A DNA stretch of 64,000 nucleotides from Heliopora coerulea (Eukaryota > Cnidaria > Anthozoa > Scleralcyonacea > Helioporidae), in assembly GCA_030142905.1 (NCBI GenBank), contig JASJOG010000011.1, positions 3,557,001-3,621,000 of the forward strand, given 5' to 3'. Each line of letters begins with the position of its first letter. Position 1 is the first letter of the stretch. Below are positions 13,601 through 23,691 of this stretch, piece after piece. A model generated the notes under the pieces. That model did no database searches, had not been told where the DNA came from, and saw only the letters and a program-made list of their open reading frames with translations. The translations under genes and the position numbers were made by a program.

Positions 13601-16134
13601 GAATGCTTTTTTACACGTTTTACTTGCTAACGTTTTCTTGGAAACTGAATGCAGAAAATCCCACAGTTTCGAGTGAGAGCCCTTCTTCAGGGAAAAAGCG
13701 GTGACGTTACTTCCATTTCTTATTCTGAAGGAGGCTTGTCGTGCAAAATGTTAGGATTTTTCACTTTTAGTTTTGTCAGTTTTCGAACTTTCCACACCGC
13801 GCAGCTCTCAATTTTTAGCGCGAATCACCTTTTGAACCGCCAGAACCAGGTACCTACAAGTTCATTACCAAGCGTTTTGGCATTTTTTTAACCAAAGAAT
13901 CTTTTATTTTTTAGATATCTTGATTGTAAAACTTCGAAAAGGACAGGTAAAGTTGTATCCTCTCTATAAAGTTCATTGATAATTAATTACGAAAGGTACC
14001 GAGAAAATCATATTATCGGTTTTATTTCGTGTCTTTTCGCAGGAGTTAAAGCTACGTGCGTTTGCTAAGAAAGTAAGTGTTCTCAGTATACTTCAGTAGG
14101 TATCTTACATAAGACGTAAATTGCTCCGTTTATACGGGACAAATAAGACTCACATTACATAAGACACAACCTGGTCCACTTACGACGACGCTTCATGTGT
14201 TAGATGCGGCTTACGTAAGCTGTGAGCGTTATTTTTAACCCTTTTATTCGAGCGTTTAGCGCATTATGTCAGGCTATCTCGGTATGCCATATTTTATTCC
14301 CCTCTTATAAACGGCCCGCATAGTCTTTGTGCAAGTTTAAATTTTGAAAATTATTAATGTTCAGCTAAATTCAGCTTTCCGTTTTTCAGGGTTTCGCCAA
14401 GGAGCATGCCAAATGGAATCCAACCGCTGGCGTAGCGTTTGAGTACGACCCCGACAACGCTCTAAGACACACAACGTATCCTAAATCAGAAGAATGGTAA
14501 GCTACAAAATGGCCATACCGACTTTTAGCGTCGAAATTTTTTCTTGTGATGTTTGTATTCCTGGCGTGCCAACTTACGACAACCTTCTCCCTTAATTTCC
14601 CTTTATGACATGATTCCCATCCTCAAGATATTCTATACATTGAAAGTCTTACACGCATTTATATGATTGGTAACTTACGACATCCACGTCTGGGTTGCAC
14701 TGGACTGACTAGCATTCTTCATCGAGTTTGTACATCTCTTTCTGGCATGTAGATCTGCTGACATGTTTTGTGGGTCAAAAAAATTACACGGGAGGCACGT
14801 AACTTAAAGATAACAATCAACCTACCAATATTTAATGTATTCTGTAAATTTATAGGGGAGCTCACACGTATTTCTGTGGGTTTACGCCGTCTGGCCGTCC
14901 TTGTGGTTACAGCCCTCGTCCCTTTTTAGCTATAGTAAATTGGTTGGTTGGTTGATCACAGCTTTGGTTATTCAAAGCTGCCGTTGCAGGTCTTTCTCTT
15001 AATTTGTTCCCAGTTTATTGCTTTTCGCTGTTCAGTACAATCGCAAGTACAACAGTTTGATACCAAGAAACGCCACAATTCTATGCATTGATGATTTGGT
15101 TGAAGCTTTAGGTAATTCGAGTACTTTTTTATTCGGAAATATAGGCCAAAAAGTGAATTTACTCAACTCGAAGAAGATCAATGTAAGTGTGAGTTTACCT
15201 GATGTAGCAATGTCTGCTTACGTAGAGATGACAGTTTATATTTTTTAATAACTGTACCTGTGTGTTTTGTAGACCAAGCTCCATTCGATCCACTGGGGAA
15301 GCCTGATAAATTTTACATAAATGTAGAGGTAAGCATATGGTTTCCTCCTTCCTTTGTTCACGCCTTCCCCTTCCTTGCTATCCTCTGTGCCATCATACTC
15401 AGAGCCCTGACTCACCCTACTTCTCTCTTCCCCATTCCTTCCTTAATTCTGTTCCGCGCTGCCCGTGTTTTCTTTTACCTACCCCTACCCTGCTCTGCTT
15501 TGTTTTCCCATTCCCTTCTCCACTATCCTACCTTCCGACCCACTTACTCCACTTTACCTCTGTTTTCACATTTATCCTGCTCATCCTTGTGCTTCCCCGT
15601 TGTAACTTTCCCTTCGTTCTTCACTTTACCGCGGCCTGCTCATTTTATCCCGGTCTGTCCTTATTTTCTCCCTATCTACACCGTTATGCTGGTTTTCCCT
15701 ACTCCCCCTAACGCTGTCAAACCTGTTTCGTCCCACCCTGCGCTACCCAATTTCCTCCTCATTGTTCAGTGATACTGCACTTCCCCCTGTCCTCACCTGC
15801 CTTATTTTCTCCCAACAGTTTCATTTTTCTTCCCCAACCCCCCAAACTCTATATCCTCCCACCCTGCACTGACATGCTTTCTTTCCATATCCTGTCCTAC
15901 TTTGTCCAACCCACTATTCTTTTTGCGTTGCTCTCCCCATCTTGACTTGCTGGCTTCACTTCGTCTTGGTCTGAAGACTAACCGCAAAGTATTCTTGTTA
16001 TTTAGAGTTGCGGATCTCTCCGACCTGAGAACATTGTCCTATCTGGCTTATCCGTTCTTAAAAAGAAGCTGAGCGATCTTCAAACCCAACACAGTCATGA
16101 AATCGCTGCAGATGTACTTACTATTACCCATTAA
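10700..16134 (+). CDS. POLR2C: RNA polymerase II subunit RPB3
   Basis: RPB3 heterodimerises with RPB11 to nucleate Pol II assembly. Twelve exons: 10700-10785, 11261-11310, 11718-11786, 12045-12097, 12536-12664, 13349-13400, 13915-13946, 14043-14072, 14390-14496, 15145-15182, 15273-15328 and 16006-16134. Phases agree and total 831 nt, giving 276 aa (human 275). Diagnostic stretches are [18 protein letters not shown] at the start, [31 protein letters not shown], the zinc-binding [53 protein letters not shown] and [20 protein letters not shown]. The donor after exon 6 (gtgcgg) is weak. Exons 7 and 8 are only 32 and 30 bp. Exons 10-12 lie inside a tandem duplication and exist a second time at 20099-21088, so the transcript could end in either set. 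Confidence 0.94.
12928..13041. mobile_element. Palindromic repeat in POLR2C intron 5
   Basis: Inverted arms gttgatgagggtagat (12928 onward) and atctaccatcatcaac (ending 13041) enclose further complementary pieces (aagactgtt/aacagtctt). The inner sequence resembles the larger foldback family at 29945-30120 and 60770-60870 (shared motifs cagtctttctcaa and actacacta). It is non-coding. Confidence 0.45.
15329..16005 (+). other. Pyrimidine-rich POLR2C intron 11
   Basis: From about 15340 to 15960 the + strand is strongly C/T-rich, with runs such as ccttccccttccttgctatc. The bias is on the sense strand throughout and is repeated in copy B (20283-20959). The long open frames here come from the lack of A/G and are not genes. 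It is unusual because it far exceeds a normal polypyrimidine tract. Confidence 0.6.
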
Positions 16135-18178
16135 AATTGTCGTTGTAATCCATAAAAGAAAACCATGTGAGGTGAACTTCAGCCAAACTTCAGTAACTTC
16201 GCTCAACCGAGGGTAGATATGGTTATCATTTAATTGCTGTCATTGTAGAGCGAAAACACTTCTCCCTCGGCCGAGTGAAGGTTCCTCATTGGAAAATAAT
16301 TCTTAATGGTTTTATGCAGCCTTACTTGTTTTTAACTGATTTTATGACAAAAAGATGAATGTTTATTCCGTAGGAAATCACTTGAGGGTCACTGTATTGT
16401 GACAGAAATATGAATAACCTTATTTTGAATGTTCAAATGGCGACGTTCGTGTTTCCATCCTAGTACAGAGAATTGAAACCTATTTCCTGTTTTGGTTTAT
16501 AAAATAACCAAGGTTTGATTTCAATTGTTGCGACGTAAACCAAGTCTCAGTACTTTGGGAGAGAATGGAGCTCGTCCAATCAGAGCATGCGTAGAATGCT
16601 AGTTATTTCATGACTTCAATTAAAAAGTTAATGTCCGTCGAAATTATCTTCAGCTCTGACAAGGTCAAACCTACTTCATCTCGTGCAAAGCTTTTTTTTG
16701 CAAATTTTTGCTCTAGAATTGTCACTAACGTAGAAACCAGTACTGCTTAGTGTCGAAAGTTTTGCAAATCTCTTAGTTTGGAAAATAAAGTTGTGTAGCA
16801 CATTTACGGCGGCTTTACCTTTAAATTAGTGGTCATGACAGTGTACAAGATTGGACTCAATTGTTTGCCAACGATTGTTCAACCTCCTGCGGTTTAATTA
16901 TATTACGTACTATGATATTTTAATGCTTTCAGTCCAATACTGTTTGAATTTATCAATAGGGGCGTTAGTATACGTAAAGTTCACTAATGGGATTTGGTGG
17001 AGTCACTGCAAATATTAATGTTCGTTACCTCGCCTGCGCCCCGTGCTTAAAAAACCCTCACCACTTGTGCAATTATAACACAATGAAATGTATAAGGCAT
17101 TAAAACATTCGACCTGGATTTCTTTATTCGGAAGTGTTAAATAAGTATCAGTATTTAATCAGATGATTCCGTCGCCATGATGTTAAGATCTTAAACCAGT
17201 TTAGGTAGTTTAGGTATTTTTGAAAAAAAAATAGCCTTAGTTATTCCATCGTCAATTTAATCTTGTATTGTTTATCCCAGTCTACAACGTCGTTACGATG
17301 GTATGGTACTTTGCGAGCAATCTAATTTCTTACGAAAAAAGAGCAAGGCAGCAAGCCCACAGTAAACGTTCAACGGTTGCCTTATTCTGCTTCGAGTTTA
17401 GTTTGTCGTCCAAAGTTGCGAGGCTAGAGGATGCCGCGGTTTTCTTATCCGTGTGAAGATCAAGTTTTTTTCGTGAACACGTCAAGCGAAGTTGCACTTA
17501 CTGATATTGCTTGCACACAGACCGCGCAGTTAATGTATAAGTTGTCTTTGGGAGAGAAATCGCCTTATCATGTGCAGATGTCTGAAAAACATTTAGCTTC
17601 AAACCACGACAAAAATGCTTCTGTATCAGTACAGAATGACCTTCTTTGTATATACACTTATGCTTTCTACAATTCTTGCCAAAGAACTGCGTTCGAAATT
17701 GTGAAAAGTTGCACAATGGAATCGCATCTTTGTGTTAGCCGTGCGAAATCGTTTAAAACGACTTGTTTTACTACACTCGGATACGTTTACTTCATTCATG
17801 TGTTATATTTTGGAGGAAAGCTTATCGGGCCAAGTCAAAATTTGTTACCCAAACAAACCGTCTAGATTTCTGCCGAAAGTCATTCTATTAATAGTCAAAC
17901 GAACCCTCAGTAGAAAATTCTTACCACTATGTTCTCGTTTATAGTTTGCTCGACGCCAGAGATGGCGAAACACGTGAGCTTTTTTATTTGACGTGAGCGC
18001 CGTAAAATTTCGCAAAAAGTTGCATATGTATTCGTTATCCATCTTTTAGTTGATATTCCAAATTAAACTTTTTATTCAAACATCTGTTCCGCACACCCAA
18101 TTACATTTTATTGTTCGTGAACAGCCAGCCAGTATTGCTTTTATTTCGCATTGCGTTAAAACTTCATCGTCAGTCGAA
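16135..18178. other. Spacer between POLR2C and GPCR copy A
   Basis: About 2 kb. It holds a reverse-orientation copy of the dispersed repeat (16390-16610) and otherwise unrecognised sequence. A 144-codon frame at 17431-17865 is not preserved in copy B and was rejected. Promoter and 5' UTR of the GPCR must lie here, but no clear motif was found. Confidence 0.5.
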
Positions 18179-19162
18179 ATGAATGTTACCGCCGCAGGGT
18201 TCTACTTTAACACGACGCAATTCGCATTTACGACACAGGCCGTTACGAATAAGTCGGAGTCCACAAGTTTTTACTTAAACAACGCAGAAGTTGTGGTATC
18301 CATTGCTCTCTACTCCATTTTCGGACTTATTGGCTTTCTGGAGAACCTCATCGTGATTTTTGTCATTCTTTTCGGCGACAGATTCTTGGACGCACCATCA
18401 AATATCTTCCTTCTCAGTTTGGCTGTTGCCGACTGCCTTCTCTGTGCAATAGCAACTCCGTTGTACGTCTACAATTTTTTCGAGTGGATCTACGATATGG
18501 TGTTGGCGATTGGCAGATTTCTTTCAGTTCCAAGCCTTGGAAGTTTATTTTTCCTTTCGCTTGACAGGTTCCTTTCCGTGGTTTTCTCGCTCAAGTATCA
18601 CACAGTGATGACTGTTGCACGTTCTCTCACCATGGTCGCAATCCTCTGGCCATGTTCCATTGTTTTTACAGTCATTACCCTGATCAGCTCGGACTCTGGG
18701 TCAGGAATAGAATGGTTGTCTGACATTTTTCGGTTTTCTTTTGTGTTGATCATCCTGCTCACAGTTGCCATGTACATTTTCATGTACAACAAGTCAAGGA
18801 AACATATGAAAATGATCAGGAAACAGAGACAATACATTACAGGGCAAGTCAAGAGTTTACAACAAGATCTTCGTTCCCTGAAAACTCTCCTGAAAGTGGC
18901 TGGAACTTTCGTGTTTTGTTGGTTGCCATTGACTCTCCCTTTCCTTGTAGCCAACAGATCCGAAAACCCTCGATTGTATTATCGTCTGATAAATTATACC
19001 GGACCTTTCTTGATTATTAACTCTGCCATAGATCCACTCATTTATTTTTATTGCAGTGAACTTTTTCGTCGAGAAGTTGATCGTTTAAAGCGACGATACT
19101 TCAATCCCAGACTAGATTTGCCAGTACGTGGCCACACCGCAACCGTTTCAATTTACCGTTAG
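18179..19162 (+). CDS. Class A (rhodopsin-like) orphan GPCR, copy A
   Basis: Single-exon seven-transmembrane receptor, 327 aa from ATG 18179. An in-frame extension back to 18050 exists, but copy B is interrupted there by an insertion, so the shared ATG is preferred. The N-terminus has three N-glycosylation sequons (NVT, NTT, NKS). Helices fall at about residues 38-64 (ENLIVI, N1.50), 75-100 (LAVAD, D2.50), 108-138, 148-170 (W157), 184-205, 236-259 (FCWLPL) and 268-291. The DRY position reads LDRF (129-131) and NPxxY reads DPLIY (285-289). The usual TM3 cysteine (expected near residue 105) and its ECL2 partner are both absent. The short tail is basic. The ligand is unknown; the family resembles cnidarian orphan receptors with no direct vertebrate counterpart. 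Confidence 0.9.
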   Translation: MNVTAAGFYFNTTQFAFTTQAVTNKSESTSFYLNNAEVVVSIALYSIFGLIGFLENLIVIFVILFGDRFLDAPSNIFLLSLAVADCLLCAIATPLYVYNFFEWIYDMVLAIGRFLSVPSLGSLFFLSLDRFLSVVFSLKYHTVMTVARSLTMVAILWPCSIVFTVITLISSDSGSGIEWLSDIFRFSFVLIILLTVAMYIFMYNKSRKHMKMIRKQRQYITGQVKSLQQDLRSLKTLLKVAGTFVFCWLPLTLPFLVANRSENPRLYYRLINYTGPFLIINSAIDPLIYFYCSELFRREVDRLKRRYFNPRLDLPVRGHTATVSIYR

Positions 19163-20098
19163 CTGCAGAGTTAATTCGATTTCATAAAATATAAACTTAC
19201 AGGAACTGTTGATCAGTTTTTGCCATTTTATTCTCGGTCTTCAAGAGGATTTCGCTGGCCTCTGTTCACCACTATTTTGGTCTTAAAGCCATGATGTTAC
19301 ATGATCAACAGCTTGGAAAGGAACGTTATCATGAAATCTCTTACATATTTTTATTTAGACCAGAGAAGATCTCTCTCCACCAAAATGTGGTTATCTAGAC
19401 TTAAATGCGACGGAAAGATACAGTAGATTGTTCTTGTGTGAGGACTTTGCACAGTTTTAAGCCAATTATACTAGTTTTTGCATGGGATTTTCCAATTATT
19501 TATGTTCTTGAGAAAAAAGCAACAAATGAGATAAGCTCGCGTTGTTTCAAAGTTTTGGGATAGAACTATGAATAAAAAATACGAAGTCCGGTTTCTTGTT
19601 TTCCAAAAGCAACTTTTATGATAATGCATCAAACACATTCGTAAACAGGTATGACTAAACATTACTCCAGGTACCAAAAAATTAATCGTAATAAAATTGC
19701 ACTTAACAATTAACCAAATGGCAGAAAGTTTAATCTCACTTAACAAAGGCACGTAACTTAAAGATAACAATCAACCTACCAATATTTAATGTATTCTGTA
19801 AATTTTTAATGGAGCTCACACGTATTTCTGTGGGTTTACGCCGTCTGGCCGTCTTTGTGGTTACAGCCCTCGTCCCTTTTTAGCTATAGTAATTTGGTTG
19901 GTTGGTTGATCACAGCTTTGGTTATTCAAAGCTGCCGTTGCAGGTCTTTCTCTTAATTTGTTCCCAGTTTATTGCTTTTCGCTGTTCAGTACAATCGCAA
20001 GTACAACAGTTTGATACCAAGAAACGTCACAATTCTATGCATTGATGATTTGGTTGAAGCTTTAGGTAATTCGAGTACTTTTTTATTCGGAAATATAG

Positions 20099-21088
20099 GC
20101 CAAAAAGTGAATTTACTCAACTCGAAGAAGATCAATGTAAGTGTGAGTTTACCTGATGTAGCAATGTCTGCTTACGTAGAGATGACAGTTTATATTTTTT
20201 AATAACTGTACCTGTGTGTTTTGTAGACCAAGCTCCATTCGATCCACTGGGGAAGCCTGATAAATTTTACATAAATGTAGAGGTAAGCATATGGTTTCCT
20301 CCTTCCTTTGTTCACGCCTTCCCCTTCCTTGCTATCCTCTGTGCCATCATACTCAGAACTCTGACTCACCCTACTTCTCTCTTCCCCATTCCTTCCTTAA
20401 TTCTGTTCCGCGCTGTCCGTGTTTCCTTTCGCCCACCAGTGCCCTGCTCTGCCTTGTTATCCCATTCCCTTCTCTAGAGTCCTACCCTCCAACCCACTAA
20501 CCCCACTTTACCTCTGTTTTCACCTTTATCCTGCTCATCCTTGTGCTTCCCCGTTGTAACTTTTCCTTCATTCTTCACTTTACCGCTGCCTGCTCATTCT
20601 ATCCTGGTCTGTCCTTATTTTCTCCCTATCTACACCGTTATGCTGGTTTTCCCTACTCCCCCTAACGCTGTCAAACCCGTTTCGTCCCACCCTACGCTAC
20701 CCAATTTCCTCCTCCTTGTTCAGTGATACTGCACTTCCCCCTGTCCTCACCTGCCTTATTTTCTCCCAACAGTTTCATTTTTCTTCCCCAACCCCCCAAA
20801 CTCTATATCCTCCCACCCTGCACTGACATACTTTCTTTCCATATCCTGTCCTACTTTGTCCCACCCACTATTCTTTTTGCGTTGCTCTCCCCATCTTGAC
20901 TTGCTGGCCTCACTTCGTCTTGGTCTGACGACTAACCGCAAAGTATTCCTGCTATTTAGAGTTGCGGATCTCTCCGACCTGAGAACATTGTCCTATCTGG
21001 CTTATCCGTTCTTAAAAAGAGGCTGAGCGATCTTCAAACCCAACACAGTCATGAAATCGCTGCAGACGTACTTACTATTAACCATTAA
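20099..21088 (+). other. POLR2C: Second set of POLR2C terminal exons (10', 11', 12')
   Basis: Exact counterparts of POLR2C exons 10-12 lie at 20099-20136, 20227-20282 and 20960-21088, with intact acceptor and donor sites and an open frame to TAA 21086-21088. Exons 10' and 11' match copy A. Exon 12' differs in two residues: LKKRL for LKKKL, and a C-terminus TINH for TITH. The Asn matches the human ending LTIN, so copy B may be nearer the ancestral 3' end. No upstream POLR2C exons were copied, so this set can only be used by splicing from exon 9 over copy A and its GPCR, or it is unused. Intactness argues for recent origin or continued use. Confidence 0.85.
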
Positions 21089-21607
21089 AATGAGAGACGA
21101 ACTTCAGCCAAAACTTCAGTAAGTTCGCTCAACCCGAAGGTAAATATGGCTATAATTTAATTGCTGTCATTGTAGAGCAAAAACACTTCTTGCTAAGCCG
21201 AGTAAAGGTTCCTCATTAGAAAATAATTTTTAATGGTTTTATGCAGCCTTACATGTTTTTAATTGATTTTATGACAAAAAGATGAATGTTTATTCCGTAG
21301 GAAATCACTTGAGGGTCACTGTATTGTGACAGAAATATGAATAACCTTATTTTGAATGTTCAAATGGCGACGTTCGTGTTTCCATCCTAGTACAGAGAAT
21401 TGAACACTTTCCTGTTTTGGTTTATGAAATAACCTAGGTTTGATTTCAATTGTTGCGACGTAAACCAAGTCTCAGTATTTCGAAAGAAAATGGAGCTCAT
21501 CCAATCAGAGCATGCGTAGAATGCTAGTTATTTTATGACTTCAATTAAAAAGTTAATGTCCATCGAAATTATCTTCAGCTCTGATAAAGTCAAACCTACT
21601 TCATCTC

Positions 21608-21759
21608 TGTATATTAGATATATGAGAGCTTGGAAACATCTTAAGATGATAGATGAATGATCGTCAAGCCTTATGCTGAAAAAAACGGGTTCGATCCCCG
21701 TCTGGGGCTCAGAAATCGTTTTTCTGAGTATAGGGCTTGACGATCATTCATCCATCATC
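21608..21759. mobile_element. 152-bp insertion with tRNA-like T-arm, flanked by 11-bp target duplication
   Basis: Absent from copy A, so its limits are exact. The 11-bp direct repeat tacttcatctc flanks it (21597-21607 and 21760-21770). The right part is a hairpin with 26-bp arms (21645-21670 and 21734-21759). Between them lies acgggttcgatccccgt (21685-21701), a 5-bp stem and 7-nt loop identical in form to a tRNA T-arm and carrying a B-box-like ggttcgatccc. A SINE-like or foldback element is likely. No full tRNA cloverleaf was found. Confidence 0.7.
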
Positions 21760-23340
21760 TACTTCATCTCGTGCAAAGTTTTTTTTGGCAAATTTTTGCT
21801 CTAGAATTGTCACTGTCGTAGAAACCAGTACTGTATGGTGTCGAAAGTTTTGCAAATCACTTACTTTGCAAAGTAAAGTTGTGCAGCACATTTACCGCGG
21901 CCTAACCTTTAAATTAGTGGTCATGACCGTGTACAAGATTGGACTCAATTGTTTTTCAACGATTGTTCAACTTCCGCGGTTTAATTATATTACGTATTGA
22001 GATAATTTAATTCTTTCTGTCCAATACTGTTTAAATTTGTTTATCAATAGGCGCGTTAGTATGAGTAGTCAGTCGATTAAGTTCATTACTTCAGTTTATG
22101 TAAACCGTGCCGATAAGACTTTGAAATAGAAGAAAACGAAAAGCCTTCATCGTAGACTTCACGTAAAGTTCACTAATGGGATTTGGTGGAGTCACTGCAA
22201 ATATTAATGTTCGTTACCTCGTCTGCCCCCTGTGTTTAAAAAATCCTCACCACTTGTGCAATTATAACACAATAATGTATAAAGTATTAAAACATTCGAC
22301 CTGGATTTTTTTTATTCTTAAGTGTTAAATAAGCATCAGTATTTAGTCAGATGATTCCGTCGCCATGATGTTAAAAACTTAAATCAGTTTAGGTGGTAAT
22401 AATTTTGAAAAAAAAGTGGCCTGAGTTATTCCATAGTCAATTTAATTTTGTATTTTTTATCCCAGTCTACAACGTCGCTACGATGGTATGGTACTTTGCG
22501 AGCAATCTAATTTCTTACGAAAAAAGAGCAAGGCAGCAAGCCCACAGCAAACGTTCGACGGTTGCCTTACACTGCTTCGAGTTTATTTTGTCGTTCAAAG
22601 TTGCGAGGCTAGAGGATGCCGTGGTTTTCTTATCCGTATGAAGGTCTAGTTTCTTTCGTGAAAACGTGAAGCAAAGTTGCACTTACTGATATTGCTTGGA
22701 AAACGTGAAGCGAAGTTGCACTTACTGATATTGCTTGCACACAGACCACGCAGTTAATGCATAAGTCGTCTTTGGGAGAGAAATCACCTTGCCATGTGCA
22801 GATGTTTGAAAAACATTTAGCTTCAAACCACGACGAAAATGCCCCTGTATCAGTACAGAATGACCTTCTTTGTATATACACTTATACCTTCTACAATTGT
22901 TGCCAAAGAACTGTGTTCCAAATTGTGAAAAGTTGCACAATGGAATCGGAGCTTTGTTTGTGTTAGCCGTGCGAAATCGTTCAAAACAACTTGTTTCACT
23001 ACACTCGGATACGTTTAATTCATTCATGTTGCATATTCCGGAGGAAAGTTTATCGGGCCAAGTCAAAATTTATCCCAAACAAACCGTCCAGATTTATGCC
23101 AAACGTTATTTTGTTTTAATAATAGTCAAACGGAGCCTCAGTAGAAAATTCTTACCACTATGTTCTCGTTTATAGTTTGCTCGACGCCAAAGATAGTGAA
23201 ACGTGAGCTTTTTTATTTGACGTGGGCGCCGTAAAATTTCGCAAAAAGTTGCATATGTATTCGTTATCTATTTTTTGGTTAATATCCCAAATTAAGCTTT
23301 TTATGCAAACATCTGTTCCGCACACCCAATTAGATTTTAC

Positions 23341-23624
23341 GTAATGTCTCAAACACGAGTTGGTGTTCTTCCTCCGATTTCTAGATACCGAGAAACGAGT
23401 TGAAAAACGAGGCGAAGCCGAGTCTTTTTAACGAGTTTCGAGGTATCTAGAAATCGGAGGAAGACCACTAAATGAGTGTTTGAAATTACTTCTCAAACGA
23501 ACCAGTATTTTAGGCGAAAATCCAGCGGAAAGTTGGAAAAATTCAGCTGTAATCTTCCTCCGATTTCTAAATACTGATTATGTATTTCTTTTGTTTTTGC
23601 TTTATGAATTATTGAGTTTAAGAA
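23341..23624. mobile_element. ~280-bp insertion with long hairpin, copy B only
   Basis: Absent from the matching site in copy A just upstream of the GPCR. Positions 23368-23463 form a long hairpin (arms begin cttcctccgatttctagat; loop region gaggcgaagccgag). Outer arms gtaatgtctcaaacac and gtgtttgaaattac extend it to about 23489. A third copy of ttcctccgatttctaaatac lies near 23553. It is a non-autonomous DNA-transposon-like element, possibly nested. Confidence 0.6.
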
Positions 23625-23691
23625 TGTTCGTGAACAGCCAGCCAGTATTGCTTTTATTTCGCATTGCGTTAAAACTTCATCGTCAGTCGAA

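Larger units (their letters stand above)
14793..19741 (+). repeat. Tandem segmental duplication, copy A (POLR2C exons 10-12 plus GPCR)
   Basis: Sequence from aggcacgtaacttaaagat at 14793 to ctcactt near 19741 recurs in direct orientation at 19747-25256 with small differences. The left edge is inside POLR2C intron 9; the right edge is about 580 bp past the GPCR stop. The copies meet through a 5-nt stretch (aacaa, 19742-19746) found at neither outer edge. Confidence 0.93.
21089..23691. other. Spacer between POLR2C copy-B exons and GPCR copy B
   Basis: Counterpart of 16135-18178, longer through the insertions listed separately. It includes a 39-bp tandem duplication (22660-22737; cgtgaagcaaagttgcactt and cgtgaagcgaagttgcactt) that breaks the open frame seen in copy A. 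No gene recognised. Confidence 0.5.

Noticed and set aside
15018..15248. 76-codon frame present in both duplicate copies
   Set aside because: Lies over intron 9 and exon 10 in the wrong frame; real exon 10 (15145-15182) is read in another frame.
15260..15772. 170-codon frame in POLR2C intron 11
   Set aside because: Begins over exon 11 in a different frame and is open only because the intron is pyrimidine-rich; copy B version is broken.
17431..17865. 144-codon + strand frame between POLR2C and the GPCR
   Set aside because: In copy B the matching sequence has a tandem duplication and frame breaks while flanking genes stay intact; no known motif.
18598..18954. 118-codon antisense frame over the GPCR (also 24111-24467)
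   Set aside because: Shadow of the receptor coding strand; no independent motif.
21685..21701. tRNA gene
   Set aside because: Only the T-arm is present; no acceptor, D or anticodon arms could be paired.
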